Made by a program: the position numbers and the translations under genes. 64,000 nucleotides of DNA from Cupriavidus pauculus (GTDB taxonomy: Bacteria; Pseudomonadota; Gammaproteobacteria; Burkholderiales; Burkholderiaceae): assembly GCF_022179805.1 (NCBI RefSeq), contig NZ_BPUO01000008.1:248001-312000 (forward strand). The letters are read 5' to 3'. How positions within the stretch are numbered: the first letter of the stretch is position 1; each line of letters opens with the position of its first letter. Positions 45,779-54,833 of this stretch are shown piece by piece. Below the pieces are notes generated by a model. It made no database searches. It was not told where the DNA came from and saw only the letters and a list, made by a program, of their open reading frames with translations.

Positions 45779-46654
45779 TCACGCTACCTTGTGTTCCTTG
45801 AACCATGCCAGGCAGCGCTGCCAGCCGTCCTTGGCCGCCGCTTCCACATAGCTGGCGCGATAGTCGGCGTTGAACGCGTGTCCGGCCTCGGGATAGACCA
45901 CGAACGTCGAAGCCTTGGCATTCGGATTCGCCGATTCGGCCAGCGCGGCCTTCATCTGGGCCACGTGTCCCTGGGTGATGCCGGTGTCCTTGCCGCCGTA
46001 CAGCCCCAGTACCGGAGCGTGCAGGTCGCCGACGATATCAACGGGATTCTTCGGCTTCAGCGCATTGGGCTGGCCCACCAGCTGGCCGTACCAAGCGACC
46101 GCAGCCTTCACGCGCTTGCTGTGCGCGGTGTAGAGCCACGTGATGCGGCCACCCCAGCAAAAGCCGGTGATCGCCAGGCGATTCACGTCGCCGCCATTGC
46201 TGGCAGCCCAGGCTACGCAAGCGTCGAGATCACCCATGACCTGGGCGTCCGGCACCTTCTGGATGATATTGGCCTGCAATTCCTGGATCGTGCCGTAGCT
46301 GGCCGGATCGCCCTGGCGCGCGAACAGCTCGGGGGCGATGGCCAGGTAACCCAGCTTGGCGAATCGGCGACATACGTCGGCGATGTGCTCGTGCACCCCG
46401 AAGATCTCGCTGATCACCAGCACGACGGGCAGGTCTTTCTTGCCTTCGGGCTGGGCGCGATACACCGGCATGTTGAAGCCGTTCGACGGCACGGTGACTT
46501 CGCCGGCGGTCAGGCCCTTGAAGTCGGTCTTGATGGTCTGGGCGGTGACGGGCAGCACCGCGGCCGCGAAGGCGGAACCCAGCGCGGTCTTGACGAAACT
46601 GCGGCGGTCGAACGACTGACCGGGAACGAGGCTTTCGACTTCGGGCTTGAGCAT
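45779..46654 (-). CDS. Dienelactone hydrolase family protein, Tat-exported
   Basis: Alpha/beta hydrolase of 291 residues. A Tat-like signal (DRRSFVKTALGSAF, then a hydrophobic stretch ending VTAQT) suggests periplasmic location, unlike classical cytoplasmic dienelactone hydrolases. The catalytic triad is visible: Cys near 165 in GFCWGG, Asp in YGGKDTGI and His in EAGHAFN. The start at 46654 has AGGAG seven bases upstream; in-frame starts at 46672 and 46690 are less likely. Its substrate is unknown. Confidence 0.88.
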   Translation of the reverse strand: MLKPEVESLVPGQSFDRRSFVKTALGSAFAAAVLPVTAQTIKTDFKGLTAGEVTVPSNGFNMPVYRAQPEGKKDLPVVLVISEIFGVHEHIADVCRRFAKLGYLAIAPELFARQGDPASYGTIQELQANIIQKVPDAQVMGDLDACVAWAASNGGDVNRLAITGFCWGGRITWLYTAHSKRVKAAVAWYGQLVGQPNALKPKNPVDIVGDLHAPVLGLYGGKDTGITQGHVAQMKAALAESANPNAKASTFVVYPEAGHAFNADYRASYVEAAAKDGWQRCLAWFKEHKVA

Positions 46655-46788
46655 GCAGGGTCTCCTGGGCATCGGTGGGGGCGCCGCCACCCAAGTGATG
46701 CCGGCGCGGCGCCGTCGATTCTAAGCAAACATGGCCGGCAACGCACGCGCCGCCGGCCCCTGCCCCGCCATCCGCCCTGCCGGCCGCC

Positions 46789-48198
46789 TCAGTGCAGCTT
46801 CACGCGCGGGCTGGTCTTGCTGCGCAGCCAGTGCGTCACCGTATCAAGCCCCATGCCCACGGCGCCATGCAGCGCCAGCACGTGCATGCGGTACAGCGAC
46901 GTGTACATGAAGCGCGCCATCAGCCCTTCGATGAACATCGAGCCCCCGATCAGGCCGCCCATCAGGCTGCCCACCGCGCTGAAGTGCCCCAGCGACACCA
47001 GCGAGCCAAAGTCCTTGAAGCCAAACTTCGGCAGCGGCTTGCCGTCGAGCCGCGCCCGCAGGGCGTCGTACAGGAAGGTGGCCTGCTGGTGCGCGGCCTG
47101 GGCGCGCGGCGGTACGGTGGTCTGCTTTTCCACCCACGGCGCGGCGGCGCAGTCACCGAACGCGAAGATGTCCGGATCGGTCTCGGTCTGCAGCGTGGGG
47201 CCCACCATAAGCTGCCCCATCTTGCTGACCGGCAGCCCCAGTGTGCGCAGCACGCCCGGCGCAGTGATACCGGCGGCCCACACGGTCAGGTCCGCATCGA
47301 TGCGCTTGCCGCTGGCCGTCAGCACCGCATCGCCGGTGACCTCGGTCACGCGCTCCGACGTGAACACGTCGACATCCAGCTTGCGCAGCAGCTTGGTGGT
47401 TTCGGCGGATACCCGCTCGGACAGCGCCGGCAGGATGCGCGGGCCGGCTTCGATCACATGGATACGGACGTCGCGGCGCGGATCGAGCTGGTGCAGCCCA
47501 TAGGCATTGAGCACATGCGCGGTGTTGCGCAACTCGGCCGACAGTTCCACACCCGTGGCGCCCGCGCCGATGATGGCCACATCCACCTGCGGCCGGCCGT
47601 CGGCGCCAATGCGGCCCTTGCCGTTCTGCGCGCGCACGCAGGCTGCGATCAGCCTGCGGCGGAAGCGCTCGGCCTGATCGACGGTGTCGAGCGCGATGGC
47701 GTTCTCGGCCGCGCCCGGTACGTTGAAGAAGTGCGTGACGCAACCGATGGCCAGCACCAGCGTGTCGTACGGCAGCTCGCGCGCCGGCAACAGCTCGGTA
47801 CCGTCCTGGTCCAGGCAGGCCGCCACGCTGATCGTCTTGCGTGCGCGATCGATGCCGGTCAGTTCGCCCTGCTGGAAGTCGAAATGGTGCCAGCGTGCCT
47901 GCGCGGCATATTCGAGCTGGTGGGTGTTGGGATCCATGCTGCCGGCAGCCACTTCATGCAGCAGCGGTTTCCAGATGTGCGTGGGCAGGCGGTCGACCAG
48001 CGTGACCTGCGCGCGGCGCGACTTGCCCAGCTTGTCGCCAAGCCTCGTGACGAGCTCAAGCCCGCCGGCGCCGCCGCCGACCACGATGATGCTGTGGATC
48101 TGGTTCGATGGCCGCGTTGCCGCGCTGATCTGCGTCTCGGCCGGGATGGTGTCGATGGGAGTGGGGGCGCTTTCCTCTCTGCCTTGTGCGTTGCTCAT
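46789..48198 (-). CDS. ndh: NDH-2, type II NADH:quinone dehydrogenase
   Basis: Single-subunit, non-proton-pumping NADH dehydrogenase at the inner membrane, 469 residues. It has the FAD-binding motif IIVVGGGAGGLELVTRLGD, the NAD-binding region VAIIGAGATGVELSAEL and the late FAFGDCAAAPW FAD contact. The C-terminal part has an amphipathic membrane anchor near FMYTSLYRMHVLALHG. About 25 poorly conserved residues precede the FAD domain. No regulator is apparent. Confidence 0.9.
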   Translation of the reverse strand: MSNAQGREESAPTPIDTIPAETQISAATRPSNQIHSIIVVGGGAGGLELVTRLGDKLGKSRRAQVTLVDRLPTHIWKPLLHEVAAGSMDPNTHQLEYAAQARWHHFDFQQGELTGIDRARKTISVAACLDQDGTELLPARELPYDTLVLAIGCVTHFFNVPGAAENAIALDTVDQAERFRRRLIAACVRAQNGKGRIGADGRPQVDVAIIGAGATGVELSAELRNTAHVLNAYGLHQLDPRRDVRIHVIEAGPRILPALSERVSAETTKLLRKLDVDVFTSERVTEVTGDAVLTASGKRIDADLTVWAAGITAPGVLRTLGLPVSKMGQLMVGPTLQTETDPDIFAFGDCAAAPWVEKQTTVPPRAQAAHQQATFLYDALRARLDGKPLPKFGFKDFGSLVSLGHFSAVGSLMGGLIGGSMFIEGLMARFMYTSLYRMHVLALHGAVGMGLDTVTHWLRSKTSPRVKLH

Positions 48199-48433
48199 GG
48201 TCTACCCGATGTTTTCAATTTGAAAACCGGTGCAGGCCTCTGCGGCGTCTTTCTGTTGTGGTCTCGTCACCGCGAGGCCGATGTTCTGTATGGGGCTGGT
48301 ACTGCCAAACACAACTCGATTGCTGCCAGTGTGCTGCAGAGCAGCACGACTGGCAAGCGTTCAGCGGTCGATTCAGACAGTACTTCTTTGCATACATCGG
48401 CATTGCGTGGGAGACATCAACGCAAGGCGGTTC

Positions 48434-51238
48434 TCAGTGCGCTTCTTCCCAGTTCGTGCCGCTGCCCACTTCGGCCACCAGCGGCACATTGAGCGTCGCA
48501 ACGCCGCACATCAGTTCAGGCAGCTTCACCTTCACCAGCTCGAACTCGGCCTGTGGCACTTCGAGCACCAGCTCATCGTGCACCTGCATGATCTGGCGCG
48601 ACCCCAGCTTGTCGCCTTCGATCCAGTCCTGTACGGCGATCATCGACAGCTTGATCAGGTCCGCCGCCGTACCCTGCATCGGCGCGTTGATGGCGGCACG
48701 CTCGGCGGCCTGGCGACGCGGGCCATTGCCGCCGCGGATGTCGGGCAGCCAGAGCCGGCGACCGAACACGGTTTCCACATAGCCCTGGTCACGCGCGCGC
48801 TGGCGCGTTTCCTCCATGTAGTTGGCCACGCCCGGATAACGCATGAAATAGCGGTCGATATAGTGCTTGGCCGCCTCGCGCTCGATGCCGAGGTTGCTGG
48901 CCAGGCCAAACGCGCTCATGCCGTAGATCAGCCCGAAGTTGATCACTTTTGCGTAGCGGCGCTGCTCGCTCGTCACGGCCTCGCGCTCCACGCCAAAGAT
49001 CTCGCCAGCCGTGGCACGGTGGATGTCCTCGCCATTGGCGAAGGCGCGCAGCAGGTTATCGTCGCCCGAGATATGCGCCATGATGCGCAGTTCGATCTGC
49101 GAATAGTCGGCCGACACGATCACATTGCCCGGGCCCGCGATGAACGCCTCGCGGATGCGGCGGCCTTCCTCGGTGCGCACCGGAATGTTCTGCAGGTTCG
49201 GCTCCGTGGATGCCAGCCGGCCGGTCACCGCGGTGGCCTGCCCGTAGCTGGTGTGCACGCGGCCGGTCTTCGGGTTGACCATCTTCGGCAGCTTGTCGGT
49301 GTAGGTCGACTTGAGCTTCGACAGGCCCCGGTAATCGAGCAGCAGCTTGGGCAGCGGATAGTCCTCGGCCAGTTTCTGCAGCACTTCCTCGTCGGTGGAC
49401 GGCGCGCCGCTGGCCGTCTTCTTTACCACCGGCAGCTTCATCTGGTTGAACAGGATCTCGCCGATCTGCTTTGGCGACCCGAGGTTGAACGGCTGGCCGG
49501 CGGCCTCGTGCGCGGCGCGCTCGGCTTCCATCATGCGCTGGCCCAGGTCGGTGCTCTGCGCGGCAAGCTTGTCGGCATCGATCAGCACGCCGTTGCGCTC
49601 GATCTTCTGCAGCACCACCGAGACCGGGATCTCGATCTGGCCGTACACGTAGTTCAGGCCTTCGGCCGCTTCCAGTTGCGGCAGCATCTTGCGATGCAGG
49701 CGCAGCGTGACGTCGGCGTCTTCGGCGGCATACTCGGTGGCGCGCTGCAGGTCGATCTGGTCGAAGCCGATCTGGCTGGCACCCTTGCCGCAGACCTCTT
49801 CGTAGGTGATCGTCTTCAGGTTCAGCAGTCGCTCGGCCAGGCTGTCCATGCCATGGTTGCGGTACGACGCCAGCACGTAGCTTTCCAGCATCGTGTCATG
49901 CGCAATGCCGCGCAGCGTGATGCCGTGGTTCATGAACACGTGGGCGTCGTACTTCAGATGCTGGCCGAGCTTCGGGCGCGACGGGTCTTCCAGCCACGCG
50001 CGCAGCGTGTCCAGCACGTATTCGCGCGACAACTGCCCGTGGTTTTCGGCACCGGCCACGTCGGGGCCGCGGTGCGCCACGGGAATGTAGGCCGCCTCAC
50101 CGGGCTCAACCGACACCGAGATGCCCACCAGTTCCGCCATCATCGGATCGAGCGACGTCGTTTCCGTATCGACCGCGACGATCGGCGCGTCGAGCAGCTT
50201 CTTCAGCCATGCGTCGAGCGCGGCTTCGGTGATCACGGTTTCGTAGCGGATCTCGGCCGGCGGCACGTCGGCGGCGGGCTGGTCTGCCGACGGCGCAGGT
50301 TCGGCATCGAACAATCCGCCCTGCGCGTCCTTGGGCGTGGCGCGCGCGGCGGCGGCGCGCGCGTTGGGCAGCGCCTCGCCGGTGGCCTCGCGCAGCCACG
50401 TCTTGAAGCCGTAGCGCTGGAAGAACGCGATCAGCTGTTCCTTGTCCTCATCCAGGCCATGCAGCGACTGGAAGTCCGCCACGGCGTCGAGTTCGCAGTC
50501 GGTCTTGACGGTCACCAGTTCGCGGGCGCGCGGCAGCCAGTCCAGCGTATTGCGCAGGTTCTCGCCCACCACGCCCTTGATGCCGCTGGCACCGGTCATG
50601 ATGCTGTCGAGCGTGCCGTATTCGGTCAGCCATTTCACGGCGGTCTTGGGACCCACCTTTGGCACGCCGGGCACGTTGTCCACCGCGTCACCGATCAGCG
50701 ACAGGTAGTCGACGATGCGCTCGGGCGGCACGCCGAACTTGGCTACCACGCCCGGCGGGTCCAGGATCTCGCCGCTCATCGTGTTGACCAGCGTGACGCT
50801 GTCGTTGACCAGTTGCGCCAGGTCCTTGTCGCCCGTGGATACCACGGTACGCACGCCCTGGCGGGTCGCCTCGCAGGCCAGCGTGCCGATCACGTCGTCG
50901 GCTTCCACGCCTTCCACCACCACGATCGGCCAGCCCAGCGCGCGCACGGCCTCATGGATTGGCTCGATCTGCCGGGCCAGGTCCTCGGGCATCGACGGGC
51001 GATGTTCCTTGTATGCGGGATATAACGTATCGCGGAAGGTCTTGCCCTTGGCGTCGAATACGCAGGCGATATACTGTGCCGGGTAATCGTTGCGTAGCTT
51101 GCGCAACATGTTGATCATGCCGTAGATTGCCCCTGTGGGCAGACCTTCGCCATTCCTCAGGTCCGGCAGCGCGTGATACGCGCGATACAGATAGCTCGAT
51201 CCATCGACGAGCAAGAGTGTTTTTGGACTATCCGACAT
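48434..51238 (-). CDS. polA: PolA, DNA polymerase I
   Basis: Repair and Okazaki-fragment polymerase, 934 residues. It has the N-terminal 5' nuclease (LLLVDGSSYLYRAYHALPDL, FDAKGKTFR), the 3'-5' exonuclease with DTETTSLDP intact, and the polymerase domain with motif A (DYSQIELRIMAHIS), motif B (RRYAKVINFGLIYGMSAFGL) and motif C (QVHDELVLEV). The ATG at 51238 fits the family length; another in-frame ATG at 51244 lies in the palindrome CCATGG shared with the divergent LOG gene. Confidence 0.96.
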   Translation of the reverse strand: MSDSPKTLLLVDGSSYLYRAYHALPDLRNGEGLPTGAIYGMINMLRKLRNDYPAQYIACVFDAKGKTFRDTLYPAYKEHRPSMPEDLARQIEPIHEAVRALGWPIVVVEGVEADDVIGTLACEATRQGVRTVVSTGDKDLAQLVNDSVTLVNTMSGEILDPPGVVAKFGVPPERIVDYLSLIGDAVDNVPGVPKVGPKTAVKWLTEYGTLDSIMTGASGIKGVVGENLRNTLDWLPRARELVTVKTDCELDAVADFQSLHGLDEDKEQLIAFFQRYGFKTWLREATGEALPNARAAAARATPKDAQGGLFDAEPAPSADQPAADVPPAEIRYETVITEAALDAWLKKLLDAPIVAVDTETTSLDPMMAELVGISVSVEPGEAAYIPVAHRGPDVAGAENHGQLSREYVLDTLRAWLEDPSRPKLGQHLKYDAHVFMNHGITLRGIAHDTMLESYVLASYRNHGMDSLAERLLNLKTITYEEVCGKGASQIGFDQIDLQRATEYAAEDADVTLRLHRKMLPQLEAAEGLNYVYGQIEIPVSVVLQKIERNGVLIDADKLAAQSTDLGQRMMEAERAAHEAAGQPFNLGSPKQIGEILFNQMKLPVVKKTASGAPSTDEEVLQKLAEDYPLPKLLLDYRGLSKLKSTYTDKLPKMVNPKTGRVHTSYGQATAVTGRLASTEPNLQNIPVRTEEGRRIREAFIAGPGNVIVSADYSQIELRIMAHISGDDNLLRAFANGEDIHRATAGEIFGVEREAVTSEQRRYAKVINFGLIYGMSAFGLASNLGIEREAAKHYIDRYFMRYPGVANYMEETRQRARDQGYVETVFGRRLWLPDIRGGNGPRRQAAERAAINAPMQGTAADLIKLSMIAVQDWIEGDKLGSRQIMQVHDELVLEVPQAEFELVKVKLPELMCGVATLNVPLVAEVGSGTNWEEAH

Positions 51239-51242
51239 TCCC

Positions 51243-52190
51243 ATGGACTCTAAATTGACTGGTGCCCCCACTGGCGGCGCAGATTCCGCGCCCCTCGCCG
51301 ATACGGATGTTTCCGACATCTCAGGTAACTCGGTGAATCCCCCGCCCGGCCAGGCCTCGGCACACGCCGCCGCCATCGCCGCAAAGGCCGATGCCGCAGC
51401 CGCCGGCGCAAGCCCCGACGAACAGGAAGCCGCCGCCCGTGCAGCAGCGGCTCGCGCGAATCCGCGCAAGATGATTCCGAGCCTGCGTGCGCTGGCCGAT
51501 GAAGACCGCGCCACGGCCAAGAAGGCACGCGCCTCGTGGCAAATGTTCACGATTATGGCAGAGTTCATCGAGGCGACCGAGTACCTCTCGGAGATCCGCC
51601 CGGCCGTGTCGATCTACGGCAGCGCACGCCTGCGCGAGGACTCGCCCTACTACCAGAAGACCATCGAAATCGCGCGCCTGTTCTCGGACGCCGGCTTCGC
51701 GGTCATCTCCGGCGGCGGCCCCGGCATCATGGAAGCCGCCAACAAGGGCGCGCATGCGGGCAAGTCCGCCAGCGTGGGCCTGAACATCGAACTGCCGCAC
51801 GAACAGCAGGGCAATCCGTACCAGGACATCGCCATGCGCTTCCGCCATTTCTTCACGCGCAAGGTCACGTTCGTGAAGAACTCGGACGCATTCATCGTCA
51901 TGCCGGGCGGCTTCGGCACGCTCGACGAACTGGCCGAGGTGCTGACGCTGGTGCAGACCGGCAAGTCGCGTTCGGTACCGGTGGTGATGTATGGCAGCCG
52001 ATTCTGGAAGGGCCTGCTCGACTGGTTCCGCTTCACGCTGCTGCCGATGGGCCTGATCGCCGAGCACGACCTGGACCTGATGAAGATCGTGGACGAGCCG
52101 CAGGAAGTGCTCGAAGCCGTCTACGAATACTACGAGAAGCGCGGCGGCGACAATCCGATTCCGCCCAAGGAAGAAATGTTCTACCTGTAA
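51243..52190 (+). CDS. LOG-family protein (TIGR00730, phosphoribohydrolase-like)
   Basis: Protein of 315 residues as drawn. The conserved LOG/lysine-decarboxylase-like domain (YGSARL, GGGPGIMEAANKGA, PGGFGTLDEL at about 221-230) occupies the last 215 residues. Family members release adenine from cytokinin-type ribose monophosphates, but the bacterial role is often unclear. The first 75 residues are Ala/Gly-rich and non-conserved. The ATG at 51468 (MIPSLRALADED) may be the real start. The drawn ATG lies in CCATGG only four bases from the polA start. The choice decides whether a promoter fits between them. Confidence 0.82.
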   Translation: MDSKLTGAPTGGADSAPLADTDVSDISGNSVNPPPGQASAHAAAIAAKADAAAAGASPDEQEAAARAAAARANPRKMIPSLRALADEDRATAKKARASWQMFTIMAEFIEATEYLSEIRPAVSIYGSARLREDSPYYQKTIEIARLFSDAGFAVISGGGPGIMEAANKGAHAGKSASVGLNIELPHEQQGNPYQDIAMRFRHFFTRKVTFVKNSDAFIVMPGGFGTLDELAEVLTLVQTGKSRSVPVVMYGSRFWKGLLDWFRFTLLPMGLIAEHDLDLMKIVDEPQEVLEAVYEYYEKRGGDNPIPPKEEMFYL

Positions 52191-52381
52191 GTCATTAAGT
52201 GGCGTATGCGCCTGCCGCGCGGCACGTGCGGCAGGTGGACGCAAGGGCACGAGAGCGGCCCGGAAACGACAGGAATTGCTAGAATGGAAGCCTGTCTGCC
52301 TGCCGCGACCGGTGCCACCGGATGCGTGCAGGCCAAATCCGCGTCGTGGGGCCCATCTGCCCCCGCGCTCAGGAGCCTCAA

Positions 52382-52795
52382 ATGACTTCCCCTTCGCAAC
52401 CGGGTGCCAGGCTGGCCGATCTGCATGCTGCCATCGGCCGCCCCGGCTATCTGCTCGCGCTTGCTGCCGCCGTGCTGGCCCTGTCGGCCGCCCGTCCCGC
52501 CCTGGCAGAAGAGACCAGCAATGCGCTGACGCAGCAGGAACTCAATAAAATCAACAACCAACCGATTGCACCCGCCGTCAAGAGCCAACTGAACCAGCCG
52601 CGCGAACCGAGCTTCCAGTTGCGCGAGCGCGACGGCACCCAGGTCACCGAGTACCGTGACAAGGGCCGCGCCACCGAGATCCAGGTGCAGTCGGGCTTTG
52701 GCACGAAGTATGAAATGAGCAAGCCCGAGGACAGCTCGCCCCGGATTCGCGACCATGACGTGAACCGCGTGCCGTCGGTAAACCTGAAGTTCTGA
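52382..52795 (+). CDS. DUF2782 family periplasmic protein
   Basis: Small protein of 137 residues with a Sec signal (hydrophobic LLALAAAVLALSAARPALA). The mature part has FQLRERDGTQVTEYRDKGR and QSGFGTKYEM, typical of DUF2782. Function unknown. AGGAG lies six bases before the ATG. It precedes thrB, an association seen in related genomes by recall. Confidence 0.85.
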   Translation: MTSPSQPGARLADLHAAIGRPGYLLALAAAVLALSAARPALAEETSNALTQQELNKINNQPIAPAVKSQLNQPREPSFQLRERDGTQVTEYRDKGRATEIQVQSGFGTKYEMSKPEDSSPRIRDHDVNRVPSVNLKF

Positions 52796-52971
52796 CCGGC
52801 CCCGGCGGCCGACCTGTTAGTCTTACGCCTTTCTGACCCACGATCCGCGCCGGGTGCAACCCGCCTGGCGAGAATCGCGCCGGCCCTCCGGCAGCAATGC
52901 CGCGGCGGCGGAACCTGGTCGACCTCACGGTTCCGGCCCGCCGTCCCCCGACTCCGTACCAATTTGACAGT

Positions 52972-53955
52972 ATGGCCGTATTTACCACGGTCTCGCAGGA
53001 CGAGATCGCCCGCTGGCTGCTTGATTACGACCTTGGCGAAGTGCGCGCGCTGCGCGGCATTGCCTCGGGCATCGAGAACAGCAATTTCTTTCTGACCATG
53101 GAGCAGGACGGCGTCACGCGTGAATACGTGCTGACGATCTTCGAGCGGCTTCGCTTCGATCAATTGCCGTACTACCTGCACCTGATGGACCACCTGGCAC
53201 GCCATGGCATCAGTGTGCCGGCGCCCATGCCCGCCCGCGACGGCGAGATCCTGCGCGAGCTGAAAGGCAAGCCGGCCACCATCGTCACGCGCCTGCCCGG
53301 TGCATCGCAACTGTCGCCAGAAGCCGGGCACTGCGCCGAAGTGGGCGCGATGCTGGCCCGCATGCACATGGCTGGGCAGGACTATCCGCGCCAGCAGCCG
53401 AACCTGCGCAGCCTGGCCTGGTGGCAGCAGACCGCGCCCGAGATCACGCCGTTCCTGGACGCCGCGCAGCGACAGCTGCTGACCGACGAGATTGCGCACC
53501 AGACCGCGTTCTTCGGCAGCGCCGACTATGCAGCGCTGCAGAGTGGCCCGTGCCATTGCGACCTGTTCCGTGACAACGTGCTGTTCGAATCGGCCGACGG
53601 CCACCACCGTCTGGGCGGGTTTTTCGACTTCTACTTCGCCGGCAACGACAAGTGGCTGTTCGACCTGGCCGTGACGGTCAACGACTGGTGCATCGACCTG
53701 TCGACCGGCGTGCTCGACCCCGTTCGCGCGCAAGCCATGCTGCGCGCCTATCACGCGGTGCGGCCGCTGACCTCGGTGGAGGCGGCTCACTGGCAGGACA
53801 TGCTGCGTGCGGGTGCCCTGCGTTTCTGGGTGTCGCGCCTGTGGGATTTCTACCTGCCGCGCGAGGCCGACATGCTTCAACCGCACGATCCGACCCACTT
53901 CGAACGCATCCTGCGCCGGCGCATCGACGCTGGCGCGGCGCTGCCCTGGATCTGA
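52972..53955 (+). CDS. thrB: ThrB, homoserine kinase (APH-type)
   Basis: Phosphorylates homoserine in threonine synthesis, 327 residues. It belongs to the aminoglycoside-phosphotransferase-like fold used by beta- and some gammaproteobacteria instead of the GHMP type. It has ENSNFFLT near the N-terminus, the Brenner motif HCDLFRDN (about 195-202) and the metal-binding FFDFYFAG. No strong ribosome-binding site is seen. It is followed by the membrane protein gene with a six-base gap, so the two are probably cotranscribed. Confidence 0.92.
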   Translation: MAVFTTVSQDEIARWLLDYDLGEVRALRGIASGIENSNFFLTMEQDGVTREYVLTIFERLRFDQLPYYLHLMDHLARHGISVPAPMPARDGEILRELKGKPATIVTRLPGASQLSPEAGHCAEVGAMLARMHMAGQDYPRQQPNLRSLAWWQQTAPEITPFLDAAQRQLLTDEIAHQTAFFGSADYAALQSGPCHCDLFRDNVLFESADGHHRLGGFFDFYFAGNDKWLFDLAVTVNDWCIDLSTGVLDPVRAQAMLRAYHAVRPLTSVEAAHWQDMLRAGALRFWVSRLWDFYLPREADMLQPHDPTHFERILRRRIDAGAALPWI

Positions 53956-53961
53956 TTCGCC

Positions 53962-54762
53962 ATGCAACTACTGGAAGTTTCCGCCAAGGAAGGCTACGTC
54001 TGGCTGCGCCAGGGCATCTGGCTGTTCCGCAAGAATCCGCTTGCGTTCCTGATGCTGCTGTTCATCTACCTGATCGCCGCCCAGCTGGCGATCTTCGTGC
54101 CGCTGTTCGGCATCATCGCGCTGCTGGTCTTCACGCCCGGACTGAACGTGGGCGTGATGACGGCGTGCCGCGAAGTCATCCAGAACAAGCGCGTACTGCC
54201 CACCATTCTGCTGGCCGGGTTCCGGGCCAATGGCAAGCAGGCGTCGCGCCATCTGCTGGTGTTGGGCGGCATCTATGCGGCGCTGGTCTTCACGCTGAGC
54301 CTGATCGCCACGACCGTGGTCGATATCGGCGCGGTGGCGCCGTTCGTGCTGAGAGGCGAGGATCCGTCGCCCGAGGCAATCCGGCAGCTCTACTTCGCGC
54401 TGCTGATTGGCGCCCTGCTCTACACCCCGGTGGCGATGCTGTTCTGGTTCGCGCCGTTGCTGGCGGCATGGCATCAGGTGCCGCCGGTCAAGGCGCTGTT
54501 CTTCAGCTGGACCGCCTGCTGGCGCAACCGTGGCGCGTTCTTCACGTACGCGCTGCTGTTTGCCGTGCTGCTGGTGGCAGTGCCGCTGTTCCTGGAGACG
54601 GTGTTCTCGGCGCTGGGTGCCCAGGCCGTGCTGTCGTTCCTGGTGACGCCGTATTCGCTGCTGATGCTGGCGGTGCTGTACTGCTCGTTCTATGCCACGT
54701 ATCGTGGCTGCTTCAATATCGTGCCGCCTGGTGAGGCGGCCGACGGCACGGCGCAAGCCTGA
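53962..54762 (+). CDS. BPSS1780-type membrane protein
   Basis: Polytopic inner-membrane protein of 266 residues with about six membrane helices (NPLAFLMLLFIYLIAAQLAIF, LLVFTPGLNVGVMTA, LFFALLIGALLYTPV-like stretches). It resembles the uncharacterised BPSS1780 family of Burkholderiaceae. Its six-base spacing after thrB suggests one transcript. Function unknown. Confidence 0.82.
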   Translation: MQLLEVSAKEGYVWLRQGIWLFRKNPLAFLMLLFIYLIAAQLAIFVPLFGIIALLVFTPGLNVGVMTACREVIQNKRVLPTILLAGFRANGKQASRHLLVLGGIYAALVFTLSLIATTVVDIGAVAPFVLRGEDPSPEAIRQLYFALLIGALLYTPVAMLFWFAPLLAAWHQVPPVKALFFSWTACWRNRGAFFTYALLFAVLLVAVPLFLETVFSALGAQAVLSFLVTPYSLLMLAVLYCSFYATYRGCFNIVPPGEAADGTAQA

Positions 54763-54783
54763 AGTCGTTCGTAAAGTCGTTCG

Positions 54784-54814
54784 CGCCCGGCCTTCCCGTT
54801 GCGGGAGCCGGGCG
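54784..54814. terminator. Hairpin between convergent genes
   Basis: CGCCCGGC (54784-54791) pairs with GCCGGGCG (54807-54814) around an inner TCCCG/CGGGA stem. It lies between the BPSS1780-type and uvrD stops. Lacks a T-run, so Rho-independent function is not certain. Confidence 0.4.
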
Positions 54815-54833
54815 TCGCCTGGGCATCCGCCCT

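Noticed and set aside
48230..51025. Very long open frame antisense to polA
   Set aside because: High-GC codon bias opens long antisense frames; the translation is Arg/His-rich with no motifs, and polA on the other strand has every family motif.
54762..54783. Tandem AAGTCGTTCG repeat after the BPSS1780-type gene
   Set aside because: Only two copies of ten bases; likely chance, and not a CRISPR or a known repeat.
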